A stretch of DNA of 35,558 nucleotides from an uncultured Collinsella sp. (GCA_900768265.1 CAAGCF010000027.1:1-35558); one strand, 5' to 3'. Shown: positions 16,201 to 23,313, numbered from the stretch's first letter. The notes: generated from the letters alone by a model not told the origin. A program made the numbers and translations.

Positions 16201-19200
16201 GTTGCCGCCGCTGCTGCCGAGGTAACGGCTCGCAATTATGTGCACTATGTCCCGAGTGCTTCGGTCTGGAACTTTGATGTGACGTATCGTGGCGGTACGC
16301 AAAACCTGGTCAAGGACGGCAAGGACACCGGCAAGAGCCTGTGGACCTTCCATCATCTGCCACAAAAGAAGAACGCCTACTGGACCTTTGACATCACGCT
16401 CGAGGTGGGAAACGAAGAGGCCGCCGACACGCTCGACCTGTACGTGGACTGCGTGGATGGCAAGACGGTGACGATTCCTCTGACTCAAAAGTCGCGCGAG
16501 GGCACCCATGTGCGCTATGTGGCGGAGTATGTGGACGAGGGTTACCTTAAGCTGCTCGACGAGTTTAACAAGGCGAATGACTCGACCTATGTGAACTGCG
16601 GCAACTTTGAGCAGATCTTTATGCCGCAGACCTACCGCATCTCCAATGCTCAGCTTATGACCATGCTGAGTTTTGACGCCAACGCTTCGGCCAAAAAGCA
16701 TTCCGCCGCGGCCGAGGAGCGCCAGCAGGAGTTCTCGAATGCCGTGCAGCAGTGGCACGAGTATATGATGGATAACTCGTTTAATGATGTCGACCAGGCG
16801 TTTAACGACGCGATTGATCAGATGGTCGCCGATGCGTTTGCCGAGGAAGACAAGGACGGCAAAGAGGACGAAGCTCAAGGTGGAGCTGTCCGTAAGGCTC
16901 GTCGCGCCCCTGCCGCCAGCGACGGCGAGGGTGATGATGCTGGCAACGACGAGGCCGCGCAGTTTGCGGCCGAGCTCAAGGCCGCGGTCGGCGGGTCGTC
17001 GGCGCTGCTAACCCAGCAGGGCGACAGCTACGGCGTCAATGTGGACAAGATGATCTTTGAGGATGCTTATGGTACCAGCGAGGATTGGTATCAGGAACTT
17101 GCGGCGGCCCAGGGCGCGAACGCTGCGGATGCGGCGGCCATCAAGGAACTTGTCGACCATGCGTCGCGAGCGGAGTTTATTGCCCAGCAGGCCGAGGATC
17201 TGGTGGGCCAGTCGATGGGTATCGGTCGGCTCAACCAATACGGAAGCTGGAACGACGCGACCGCCGCGGCGCTCAACAAGTGTGCGGGCATTAAGGCCAG
17301 CGAGTACAACGGCCAGTCGACGAGCGGGTTTAACGATTTGGGCCATGCGCTCGGCAGCTCGCTGAGCTACAAGGCGGCTGACGACGATACCGTCAAGGGC
17401 TTTAAGGTCGCCGCGCCCGATGGCGAGCAGACAGCCTATATAGAGTCGGAGTTTATCGAGAACTCCAATAACAACAAGAACCAGGCGCTTCTGTTTAACT
17501 CGATCGCCATGCAGTGCGACATTCTGGACAACCTGTACGACAACTGGAATGTGGTCCATAGCCTCAATAACTCTACGATTCGCGGCTGGCTTATGGCTTG
17601 GAAGCGTAACGGCGACGTGAGCGCCCATATGAAGCTCATCCGCACGATCCGTTCGCTCAAGAGCTATAAGATCGAGTGCGAGATGTTCGGCCAGGTCTTT
17701 AAGACCGATGCGTGGAAGGCGGCCGGCCAGGCGTTTCCCGCGGCGACCCAGGGCATCGGCATCTTTACCGGCATTTACGGCGTGAACGATGCCAGCAAGA
17801 ACTGGGAGAACGTGAACGTCCGTATGCAGAAGGTGAAGGGCGAGCGCGAGGGCTATGAGCTTCAGCATACGCGCTTGCTTGCCAAGCCCGAGAAGACCGA
17901 GGACGACTGGAAGTGCATTTACGCGCTGCGTGACGCCATGGAGAAGGCGCGTGCGTTTGAGGATCTGCTGTATCGCCAGCTCTGCCACGACAGCACCGAT
18001 GTGGCAGTGGGCTCCATTATGACAATCGCCGGCGTGCTGACGGCCGGTTCGGCGGGTACCGTGGTGGGCGCTGCCTATGACGCGGCTTCGACCAGCGTAG
18101 GTTCGGAGCGCGCGATTAAGCTGACCAATGCCGAATGCGCCTACGATGTTGCCTGCGAGCAGGTGGAGCGCGCATGCCAGAATCGTATTACGGTCAACTG
18201 GGGCGAGCTGACCGATGCCGAGGTCTATAACGCCAACAAGGACGGCTTGATCTCGGACGAGAAGATGCAGTCGATCTTTGAGGCGCGTTATCGCAATGTG
18301 GCTGCCAAGGCTGCACCCGACCCCGCGGGCGTGGTGTACGAGGGCCTGCTGTCCAATACGGTTGAAGGCGCGACGGTTGAGCTGTGGAGCGCCGACGATG
18401 CGGCCGGTACCAATGCAGTGCGTTGGGATGCCGTGGAGTATGAGCAGGACAATCCGCTTGCAACGGGTGCGGACGGTGCGTACAACTGGAATACGCCGAC
18501 CGGCTGGTATCAGGTGCGCGTGACCAAGGACGGGTATGAGGAGGCGCGTTCGGCTTGGCTGCGCGTGCCGCCGATTCAGACTGAGGTGAACATTGGCTTG
18601 GCGTCGACGGCGGCGCCCGAGGTAGCTTCGGTCCATGCCTATACCGATTGCGTCGAGGTTGAGTTTACGCAGTATATGGATGCGAGCGACGATGCCCTGG
18701 CCGCATTGTGCGCGCAGGGCTCGGGTGACGTGACGTATACGTGGCTCGACAAGCAGGACGATCCCAATGGCAAGCCGCTGTCGCGCGTGCTGCGTATTCG
18801 CTATGCCGATGCGTGTGAGGCGGGCTCGACGGTGGCGTTTGAGCTCGACGGTGCTCGCAACTACGCCGGCACGGCCATGGCGCGCTGGGCAAGTGGCGAG
18901 CTTGTCGTAGGCGTTCGTGCCGACAAGCTCAAGCTCAACGTGGAGCAGGCCGTGACCATGCTTGAGGGCAGTGACTTTGAGCTGGTGGCGCACGTGACCG
19001 ATAAGGTGGGCAAGCCGTTTGCGGGCGCCAAGGTTAGTGTTGGGCTGGAGTCCTCGGCTATCTGCTCTGTCGATGCCACCCAGGCCGTGACGGGCGAGGA
19101 CGGCGCGGCGACGTTTGTGCTGCATGGTGCTCTGCCCGGTTTGACGACGTTGACGGCGGCGGTGGACGGCACGGCGCTATCCAAGCAAGTTGACGTTCGC

Positions 19201-19836
19201 GTGTCTGCCGAGGCAGTGCGACCGGCGCGACCGGTGGCGACGATTGGTGCGACGACGTTTGGTGCATGGTCGCCCAAGGAGAACTACATTACGGTGCCCA
19301 AGGGTACGAAGCTGGAGCTTTCGGCCGAAGATGGCGCGACGATTTGGTACACCACCAACGACACCTGCCCCTGCCGTGACGAAGGCCGCGTAAAGTACAC
19401 CGAGCCTATTGCGCTCGATAGCAACATGTATGTGCGCATTGCGGCACAGCGCCCTGGCATGTCGTACAGCGAGTATTCTGAGCGTCTGAACATTACGATT
19501 ACGGTGACCGATGAGGCGGTACCTGAGCCCAAGCCGGAGCCCGGGCCGGAGCCCGAGCCCAATCCGGAACCCAAGCCGACGCCTGGCGGCGGCGAGCAGG
19601 GTGGCGGTGCGGATGGCTCTGGCGGTACCGGGGCTCCTGCGGGCAGTTCGACTTCGACGACGACCACAGTGACGACGGACAAGTCCAAGGGTAAGGGCGA
19701 GAACGGCAAGAAGTCCGGCGGCACGGAGCTCGCCAGCACGGGTGACTCCACCGCGATGACGGTCGCTGCCCTAGGCATCGCCGGCGCAACCGTAGTCGCC
19801 GCCGGCATCGCCGCGACCAAGCGCCGCAAGCGCTAG
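13207..19836 (+). CDS. Giant LAxTG-anchored multidomain surface protein (LRR / invasin-like / chitobiase-like)
   Basis: This is a 2209-aa secreted protein. The signal peptide is RALCRRLTIAAVTLTMV with a likely cut after AFA (near residue 36). An acidic Asp/Ala/Pro-rich stretch runs to about residue 100. A BspA-type leucine-rich repeat region covers about 190-400 (ALPDSVEELKSYAFYKSKTL, VPGTVERIERNAFDGCSHVS). Several uncharacterised beta-rich segments and a helical middle follow (about 1150-1650), including a Gly/Ala-rich hydrophobic stretch near 1600-1628. Then come a carboxypeptidase-regulatory-like module (about 1710-1798), an invasin-type Big_1 module (about 1905-1998, with GEDGAATFVL) and a chitobiase C-terminal-like module (about 2008-2098). 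A Pro/Glu spacer, the sorting motif LASTG at 2175-2179, a hydrophobic helix and KRRKR end the protein. The ATG at 13207 follows AGGAAAGGA. It is probably an adhesin or matrix-binding protein. Confidence 0.9.
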   Translation: MRWTTVRALCRRLTIAAVTLTMVTGSLPVGAFAEALTTDSTFVQTDVDQVDAADPADAAPDADAANAVDPAPDAGAADPTALEAGDTPTPPASEIASAAGLTGAGQTESTPAGTLATDLVEGKELAEQQKQEEASGTEATWNEELELWATSKGATGVKDEYDDGYVAGEQTPAQYYFSIDSLTNEISIEYGDAGITTLEVPSTIDDKNVVSLTGMGSAALTSITFAPNSHVRSVGGLGGSSIKEIALPDSVEELKSYAFYKSKTLQTVTWPNNAAFTSIPEQAFKECEQLDDKVVATLPPSVKTIDYLAFAYCGVPQFYVSDTTVLTFTQINVPGTVERIERNAFDGCSHVSSVTIGDGVKYIGAHAFASLDPAIAGKEIVLPKSVEMIEWGAFENTRYGNETNHNAVALRVMNPDLQFGEAGYSGDYNERVTIDGVTYAIPFSEGQTIYAYATDSAGNPSMVKKLADAVADRKDSVDSSKPAYTFEWMGEAAQVTGKLPQGAAAVLVQAGQSTPLAVGDDGSFTADALSKTAATLRISLSGYYDMVLARPGDQMTGTWNIGDIKAEDFTKIPASRAIELNVGYLEPIVGQDKTERIELDSLDNIDLTVKSGGKTLKPAKGDKENDYRIQGTALVVSQAIADADQDLEITLEPKDSLKLGGATATVKPSAGKVDIDLKPWGTATVTTKGDYQGANRVLVFRTSDGKLVADGVTYLMGYEDDGTTPIMKAETPRLKAGSYTIVAFNKTSYDIQATSYSTFSRLGLTVGKHIAQKQVKIEDGKQLDVTLDVPTFDVETYRVERGLTAGSVIADSSAVVGVETELRIHYELKDSQAAKIEIPLAKDAVEDVSAGAREAGASSDAMWAGTTWEGDNLVLDMKKSAGADVFVRFKPKAAGTYAVLPLITLGEVTLPLGSTTLEVSGSRIEVDNTDVHSLLGNVAYVYAAPGKSVQLTVGTGSSAAKYTGKTNKLGRAKIEYDLPQDTLAAERVTLEARVGSTDVAAAAAEVTARNYVHYVPSASVWNFDVTYRGGTQNLVKDGKDTGKSLWTFHHLPQKKNAYWTFDITLEVGNEEAADTLDLYVDCVDGKTVTIPLTQKSREGTHVRYVAEYVDEGYLKLLDEFNKANDSTYVNCGNFEQIFMPQTYRISNAQLMTMLSFDANASAKKHSAAAEERQQEFSNAVQQWHEYMMDNSFNDVDQAFNDAIDQMVADAFAEEDKDGKEDEAQGGAVRKARRAPAASDGEGDDAGNDEAAQFAAELKAAVGGSSALLTQQGDSYGVNVDKMIFEDAYGTSEDWYQELAAAQGANAADAAAIKELVDHASRAEFIAQQAEDLVGQSMGIGRLNQYGSWNDATAAALNKCAGIKASEYNGQSTSGFNDLGHALGSSLSYKAADDDTVKGFKVAAPDGEQTAYIESEFIENSNNNKNQALLFNSIAMQCDILDNLYDNWNVVHSLNNSTIRGWLMAWKRNGDVSAHMKLIRTIRSLKSYKIECEMFGQVFKTDAWKAAGQAFPAATQGIGIFTGIYGVNDASKNWENVNVRMQKVKGEREGYELQHTRLLAKPEKTEDDWKCIYALRDAMEKARAFEDLLYRQLCHDSTDVAVGSIMTIAGVLTAGSAGTVVGAAYDAASTSVGSERAIKLTNAECAYDVACEQVERACQNRITVNWGELTDAEVYNANKDGLISDEKMQSIFEARYRNVAAKAAPDPAGVVYEGLLSNTVEGATVELWSADDAAGTNAVRWDAVEYEQDNPLATGADGAYNWNTPTGWYQVRVTKDGYEEARSAWLRVPPIQTEVNIGLASTAAPEVASVHAYTDCVEVEFTQYMDASDDALAALCAQGSGDVTYTWLDKQDDPNGKPLSRVLRIRYADACEAGSTVAFELDGARNYAGTAMARWASGELVVGVRADKLKLNVEQAVTMLEGSDFELVAHVTDKVGKPFAGAKVSVGLESSAICSVDATQAVTGEDGAATFVLHGALPGLTTLTAAVDGTALSKQVDVRVSAEAVRPARPVATIGATTFGAWSPKENYITVPKGTKLELSAEDGATIWYTTNDTCPCRDEGRVKYTEPIALDSNMYVRIAAQRPGMSYSEYSERLNITITVTDEAVPEPKPEPGPEPEPNPEPKPTPGGGEQGGGADGSGGTGAPAGSSTSTTTTVTTDKSKGKGENGKKSGGTELASTGDSTAMTVAALGIAGATVVAAGIAATKRRKR

Positions 19837-19873
19837 GTTTTGGCGACGGCGCCCATCCTCGGCTTTTGCAAGA

Positions 19874-19928
19874 TCTCAATCTGTAACACCAAGCCAGATA
19901 TTTGGGCTCCAGGTGTTACAGATTGAGA
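19874..19928. repeat. Hairpin repeat, family D, copy 3
   Basis: TCTCAATCTGTAACACC (19874-19890) pairs perfectly over 17 bp with 19912-19928. It lies 37 nt after the stop of surface protein 2, almost the same offset as copy 1 after surface protein 1. The loop includes CCAAGCCAGATATTTGG. Confidence 0.9.
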
Positions 19929-19946
19929 CAAAACGACCGACCAGGC

Positions 19947-19991
19947 CCCCAACCACCACAAAGGTGCCTGTCCCCATCGTGGTGGTTGGGG
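19947..19991 (-). repeat. Hairpin repeat, family C, copy 4 (minus orientation)
   Basis: CCCCAACCACCAC (19947-19959) pairs with GTGGTGGTTGGGG (19979-19991). The interior AAAGGTGCCTGTCCCC is the reverse complement of the family C tag. It has the same orientation as copy 3, so surface protein 2 lies between two direct copies. Confidence 0.88.
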
Positions 19992-20005
19992 CGGTCGGCA
20001 TAGAA

Positions 20006-20041
20006 AAAGTCCCCGCCGGGCGTGTGCTCGACGGGGACTTT
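20006..20041 (-). terminator. Terminator of the nfn operon (minus strand)
   Basis: AAAGTCCCCG (20006-20015) pairs with CGGGGACTTT (20032-20041). Read on the minus strand, the stem ends in a T-run (GGGGACTTTTT). It is 28 nt after the nfnB stop. Confidence 0.88.
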
Positions 20042-20069
20042 GCCGTTTGATGGCTAGTACTGCAGGTGA

Positions 20070-21479
20070 TTACTCGCCCAGCAGGCTCTTGGTGATGGAA
20101 GCGGCGGCCTTCTTGCCGGCGCCCATCGCCAGAATGACCGTAGCGGCACCGGTGACGATGTCGCCGCCGGCCCAGATGCGGGGATCGGTGGTCTGGCCGG
20201 TCTCCTCGTCGGCAACGATGTAGCCCCACTTGTTGAGCTCCATCTTGCCGCCGATCTTGGCAGCGAAGGGGTTGGCGTTGGTGCCGATAGCCGAAATCGC
20301 GACGTCGCAGGGAATCTCCTCGATGGCGCCCTCGATGGGCACCGGGCGACGGCGGCCGGACTCGTCGGGCTCGCCGAGTTCCATCTTCTGGACCTTGACG
20401 GCGCACACGGAGCCGTCCTCGCCAGCGACAAACTCGAGCGGGGAGACGAGCGGCAGAACCTCGACGCCCTCGGCCTTAGCATGGTGCAGCTCGGCGCGAC
20501 GGCAGGGCATCTCGTCCTCGGTACGACGGTAGGCGATGATGGCGTGCTCGGCGCCCAGGCGCTTGGCGGTACGGACGGCGTCCATAGCCACGTTGCCGCC
20601 ACCAAAGACGACGACGTTCTTGCCGTGCTTGGTGGGGGTGTCGTACTCGGGGAACTTGTTGGCCTTCATCAGGTTCACGCGGGTGAGGTACTCGTTAGCG
20701 AAGAAGACGTTGGGCAGGTTCTCACCGGGGACGTTGAGGAACTTGGGCAGGCCAGCGCCGGTCGCCACGTAGATGGCGTCGAAGCCCTGCTCGAACAGCT
20801 CCTCGGCCGTGGCCATGTTGCCCACGACGGAGTTGTACTCAAACTTGACGCCCATGTCCTCCAGGCCGTCGATCTCGCGCTTGACGACTGCTTTGGGCAG
20901 ACGGAACTCGGGGATGCCGTAGACCAGCACGCCGCCGCCGGTGAAGAAGGCCTCAAAGACGGTAACGTCAAAGCCGTTACGGGCGAGCTCGCCGGCGCAG
21001 GTGATGCCGGACGGGCCGGAGCCGACGACGGCGACCTTCTTGCCGTTCTTGGGGGCCATCTTGGGCGTGGAAGCGAGCTCGGGGCGGTCACCCAGGAAAC
21101 GCTCGAGCTGGCCGATGGCCACGGGCTCGGACTTCTTACCACGGATGCACTTGCCCTCGCACTGGTTCTCCTGCGGGCAGACGCGGCCGCAGATGGCGGG
21201 AAGCATGGAGTCCTCGCGGATGGTATCGAGAGCGCCGCCGAAGTCCTTCGCGCGGATCTGCTCGATAAAGCGGGGAATGTTGATGTTGACGGGGCAGCCC
21301 TCGACACAGAACGGCTTCTTGCAGTTGAGGCAGCGCTCGGCCTCGGCCAGCGCCATCTCCTCGGTGAAGCCCTTGTCGACGGGGCGGAAGTCGCAGGCGC
21401 GCTCGGCAGCCGGCTCCTCGTTATCGGGGGTGCGGGGCGACTTCATATCGGCAACGAAACGACCGTTAACTAGTGGCAT
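20070..21479 (-). CDS. nfnB: NADH-dependent ferredoxin:NADP+ oxidoreductase subunit B (NfnB; GltD/GltA-like)
   Basis: This 469-aa cytosolic flavoprotein has two [4Fe-4S] clusters. The N-terminal cysteine motifs are CLNCKKPFCVEGCPV and CGRVCPQENQCEGKC. The FAD-binding GSGPSGITCAGELA follows, and the second Rossmann site reads VVFGGGNVAMDAVRTAKRLG with the arginine pair AYRR. Such proteins are often named glutamate synthase small subunit. Here the gene overlaps by 10 nt a partner of the ferredoxin-NADP reductase alpha type, and no large glutamate synthase gene is near. That makes NfnB of the electron-bifurcating NfnAB transhydrogenase the better name. The complex couples NADH and reduced ferredoxin to NADP+ reduction. 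Confidence 0.85.
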   Translation of the reverse strand: MPLVNGRFVADMKSPRTPDNEEPAAERACDFRPVDKGFTEEMALAEAERCLNCKKPFCVEGCPVNINIPRFIEQIRAKDFGGALDTIREDSMLPAICGRVCPQENQCEGKCIRGKKSEPVAIGQLERFLGDRPELASTPKMAPKNGKKVAVVGSGPSGITCAGELARNGFDVTVFEAFFTGGGVLVYGIPEFRLPKAVVKREIDGLEDMGVKFEYNSVVGNMATAEELFEQGFDAIYVATGAGLPKFLNVPGENLPNVFFANEYLTRVNLMKANKFPEYDTPTKHGKNVVVFGGGNVAMDAVRTAKRLGAEHAIIAYRRTEDEMPCRRAELHHAKAEGVEVLPLVSPLEFVAGEDGSVCAVKVQKMELGEPDESGRRRPVPIEGAIEEIPCDVAISAIGTNANPFAAKIGGKMELNKWGYIVADEETGQTTDPRIWAGGDIVTGAATVILAMGAGKKAAASITKSLLGE

Positions 21480-22309
21480 GCGCAGCTCTTTTCCTCATAA
21501 GCCTTGAGGGACTCGCCCTCTTCGGAACGGTAAGCGGCCTGGCGGGCACGAAGGTCATCCCAGTCGACCAGGGTGGCATCGAAGTCGGGGCCGTCGACGC
21601 AAGCGAACTTGGTCACGCCGCCCACCTCGACGCGGCAGCAGCCGCACATGCCGGTGCCGTCAACCATGATGGGGTTGAGCGACGCGGTGATGGGGGTGTC
21701 GTACTTCTGGGCGGTGAGGGTCGAGAACTTCATCATCGGAACGGGGCCGACGCAGAAGACCTGGCTCACGGCCTTGTCCTGCAGCAGACGCTCCAGCGGA
21801 GCGGTGACAACGCCCTGCTCGCCGTAGGAACCGTCGTCGGTGGTGATGTGGATGTGGTCCTCGTCGAGGAGCTCGCGGAACTGGTCCTCCATGAGCAGGA
21901 GGTCCTTGGTGCGGGCGCCCATGATGGCGTGCACCTCGTGGCCGGTCTCGACCAGGTGCTTGGCGACCGGGAAGGCAATTGCCAGGCCGACGCCGCCGCC
22001 AATGACGGCGCAGGGGCCCTCGGCCATCTCGGTGGGAACGCCCAGCGGGCCCACGACATCGCGCAGCGACTCGCCGGCCTCGTAGGTGGAAAGCATCTCG
22101 GTGGTCTTGCCGATCACCATGAAGATGAACTCGACCCAGCCCTCGTCACCGTTCCAGCCGGCCAGGGTAAACGGGACGCGCTCGCCCGTCTCGTTGGCGC
22201 GAACCATGAGGAACTGTCCAGCGTGCGCATGCTTGGCGATCGCAGGCGCCTCGATGCGGAACTTGAACACCTTCTCCGAGAACTGCGTCTTCTCCAGGAT
22301 CTTATACAT
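21470..22309 (-). CDS. nfnA: NADH-dependent ferredoxin:NADP+ oxidoreductase subunit A (NfnA)
   Basis: This 279-aa FAD- and [2Fe-2S]-containing subunit has a ferredoxin-reductase fold. Visible features are RVPFTLAGW (flavin site), VVGPLGVP, AVIGGGVGLAIAFPVAKHL (pyridine-nucleotide site) and VFCVGPVPMM. The C-terminal cluster-binding sequence is GTGMCGCCRVEVGG with a later FACVDGPDFDA. The length fits NfnA and related sulfide-dehydrogenase alpha and dihydroorotate-dehydrogenase electron-transfer subunits; the paired nfnB-like gene decides the name. The ATG at 22309 follows GAGAGGGGT. A TATAAT box lies about 106 nt upstream. Confidence 0.85.
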   Translation of the reverse strand: MYKILEKTQFSEKVFKFRIEAPAIAKHAHAGQFLMVRANETGERVPFTLAGWNGDEGWVEFIFMVIGKTTEMLSTYEAGESLRDVVGPLGVPTEMAEGPCAVIGGGVGLAIAFPVAKHLVETGHEVHAIMGARTKDLLLMEDQFRELLDEDHIHITTDDGSYGEQGVVTAPLERLLQDKAVSQVFCVGPVPMMKFSTLTAQKYDTPITASLNPIMVDGTGMCGCCRVEVGGVTKFACVDGPDFDATLVDWDDLRARQAAYRSEEGESLKAYEEKSCACH

Positions 22310-22414
22310 AGAACCCCTCTCTTGTTAGGGCCGCCGAACCGTGCCTCCACGGAAATGGACGGTAGCCCGAATAAAACCGTACGCGCACAGGCGTTGTGCA
22401 GACATACGGTGCAA

Positions 22415-22420
22415 ATTATA
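22415..22420 (-). promoter_or_regulatory. Candidate -10 box (TATAAT) of nfnAB
   Basis: A consensus TATAAT lies on the minus strand in an AT-rich dip, about 95-106 nt before the nfnA ATG. No clear -35 is seen. It implies a leader of about 100 nt. Confidence 0.5.
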
Positions 22421-22492
22421 CCCTCATGGGCATGTCGCTTACGTGTGTCTTCGGCGGTTGGGAAAAGGGTTTATCCACTTCGTCCTACCGAA

Positions 22493-22521
22493 TAGGGGCA
22501 GGTTTATTTTGGTCAGTTTTA
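22493..22521 (+). repeat. Hairpin repeat family A, decayed copy
   Basis: TAGGGGCAGGTTTATTTTGG followed by TCAGTTTTA matches the interior and right arm of the copy at 394-435. The left arm is lost. GGGGCAGGTTTATTTTGG (22495-22512) is the reverse complement, with one mismatch, of 22653-22670, so two family A copies face each other across the terminator at 22535. Confidence 0.75.
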
Positions 22522-22534
22522 TCAGGTAAAACAG

Positions 22535-22578
22535 CAAAGGGGGCCGGCCTCGGGTTGTGATGAGGCCGGCCCCCTTTG
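22535..22578 (-). terminator. Strong 17-bp hairpin terminator after pth
   Basis: CAAAGGGGGCCGGCCTC (22535-22551) is perfectly complementary to 22562-22578 with a 10-nt loop. On the minus strand it follows pth and is succeeded by GCTGTTTTACC. It fills the 374-nt gap between pth and nfnA together with the two family A repeats and the nfn promoter; nothing else was recognised there. Confidence 0.75.
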
Positions 22579-22643
22579 GGGTGCTATGCGTGTATGGCGG
22601 CGCGCGGTTTATCGTGATGCCGCAACTGGGGCGTTTCCGCAGG

Positions 22644-22686
22644 TAAAACCTGCCAAAATAAACCTGTCCCTAAATGATAGGTTTTA
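22644..22686 (-). repeat. Hairpin repeat family A, copy at the pth stop codon
   Basis: On the minus strand it reads TAAAACCTATCATTTAGGGA then CAGGTTTATTTTGGCAGG and TTTTA. This is nearly identical to the copy after purF. Its first three bases are the pth stop codon TAA (22684-22686), exactly as in purF. One arm has two mismatches. Confidence 0.85.
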
Positions 22687-23313
22687 GTGCTTGCCGTTGG
22701 CGGAGGCGGCGCCGTTGACATGGTCGCGGGCATAGACCACGCCGTGCACGATGGCGAGACCCGCGGCGTCGGCCGCGCGGGCACAGGTGTCCTGGAAATC
22801 CTCGGCCTCGCGGGCGCGCAGCTGCTTGAGCACGTAGTCGGCGACGGCCATCTTGCCGGGAGGGTTGCCGATGCCGGTGCGGATGCGGCTGAAGTCGCGG
22901 CTGCCCATCTTGTCGATGATGGAACGCAGGCCGTTGTGGCCAGCATGGCCACCGCCCACCTTAACACGCACGTCGCCGGCGGGAATATCGAGCTCGTCGT
23001 GGATTACGAGCAGCTCCTCGGCCTTGATTTTGTACTCGCGACAGAGCTTGGAGATGGGGCCGCCCGAGGTGTTCATGTACGACTGCGGCTTGACCAGCAC
23101 AATCTGGCGCTTGCCGCCCTCTTCCTCGGGGTCGTTGATGTTGATGAGCGCGACCTCGGCGCCGGCCTGGTTTTTCCAGTACGTGACGCCGGCCTGACGC
23201 GCCAGCTCGTCGATTGCCTTAAAGCCAGCGTTGTGGCGGGTTTCGGCATATTCCTCGCCAGGGTTGCCAAGTCCGGCAACCATGCGAATCTTAAGCGGCT
23301 GTGCAGCTGCCAT
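22684..23313 (-). CDS. pth: Peptidyl-tRNA hydrolase
   Basis: This 209-aa cytosolic enzyme frees tRNA from stalled peptidyl-tRNA. The conserved AGLGNPGEEYAETRHNAGF contains the Asn and the catalytic His. SYMNTSGGPI follows, then LLVIHDELDIPAGDVRVK (catalytic Asp) and GGGHAGHNGLRSI. DFSRIRTGIGNPPG completes the pattern. The ATG at 23313 is preceded by GGAGGAC. The C-terminus ends in a short Ala/Asn tail whose stop is provided by a repeat. It lies downstream of prs on the same strand. Confidence 0.96.
   Translation of the reverse strand: MAAAQPLKIRMVAGLGNPGEEYAETRHNAGFKAIDELARQAGVTYWKNQAGAEVALININDPEEEGGKRQIVLVKPQSYMNTSGGPISKLCREYKIKAEELLVIHDELDIPAGDVRVKVGGGHAGHNGLRSIIDKMGSRDFSRIRTGIGNPPGKMAVADYVLKQLRAREAEDFQDTCARAADAAGLAIVHGVVYARDHVNGAASANGKH

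Noticed and set aside
15490..16878. Minus-strand frame of 462 codons
   Set aside because: It lies wholly opposite surface protein 2, shows no recognisable motif and has shadow-frame composition.
17008..19125. Long minus-strand open frame (705 codons) opposite the giant surface protein
   Set aside because: It is the antisense of a well-supported plus-strand gene in GC-rich DNA. It has no ribosome binding site and its His/Arg/Leu-rich composition is typical of shadow frames.
19501..19680. Pro/Glu/Lys and Thr repeats at the end of surface protein 2 as a mobile or satellite repeat
   Set aside because: They form a normal low-complexity wall-spanning spacer before the sorting signal.
8832..19991. 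CRISPR-like array of repeats in the surface locus
   Set aside because: The repeats are 1.5-7 kb apart with genes between, have no regular short spacers, and no cas gene is present.
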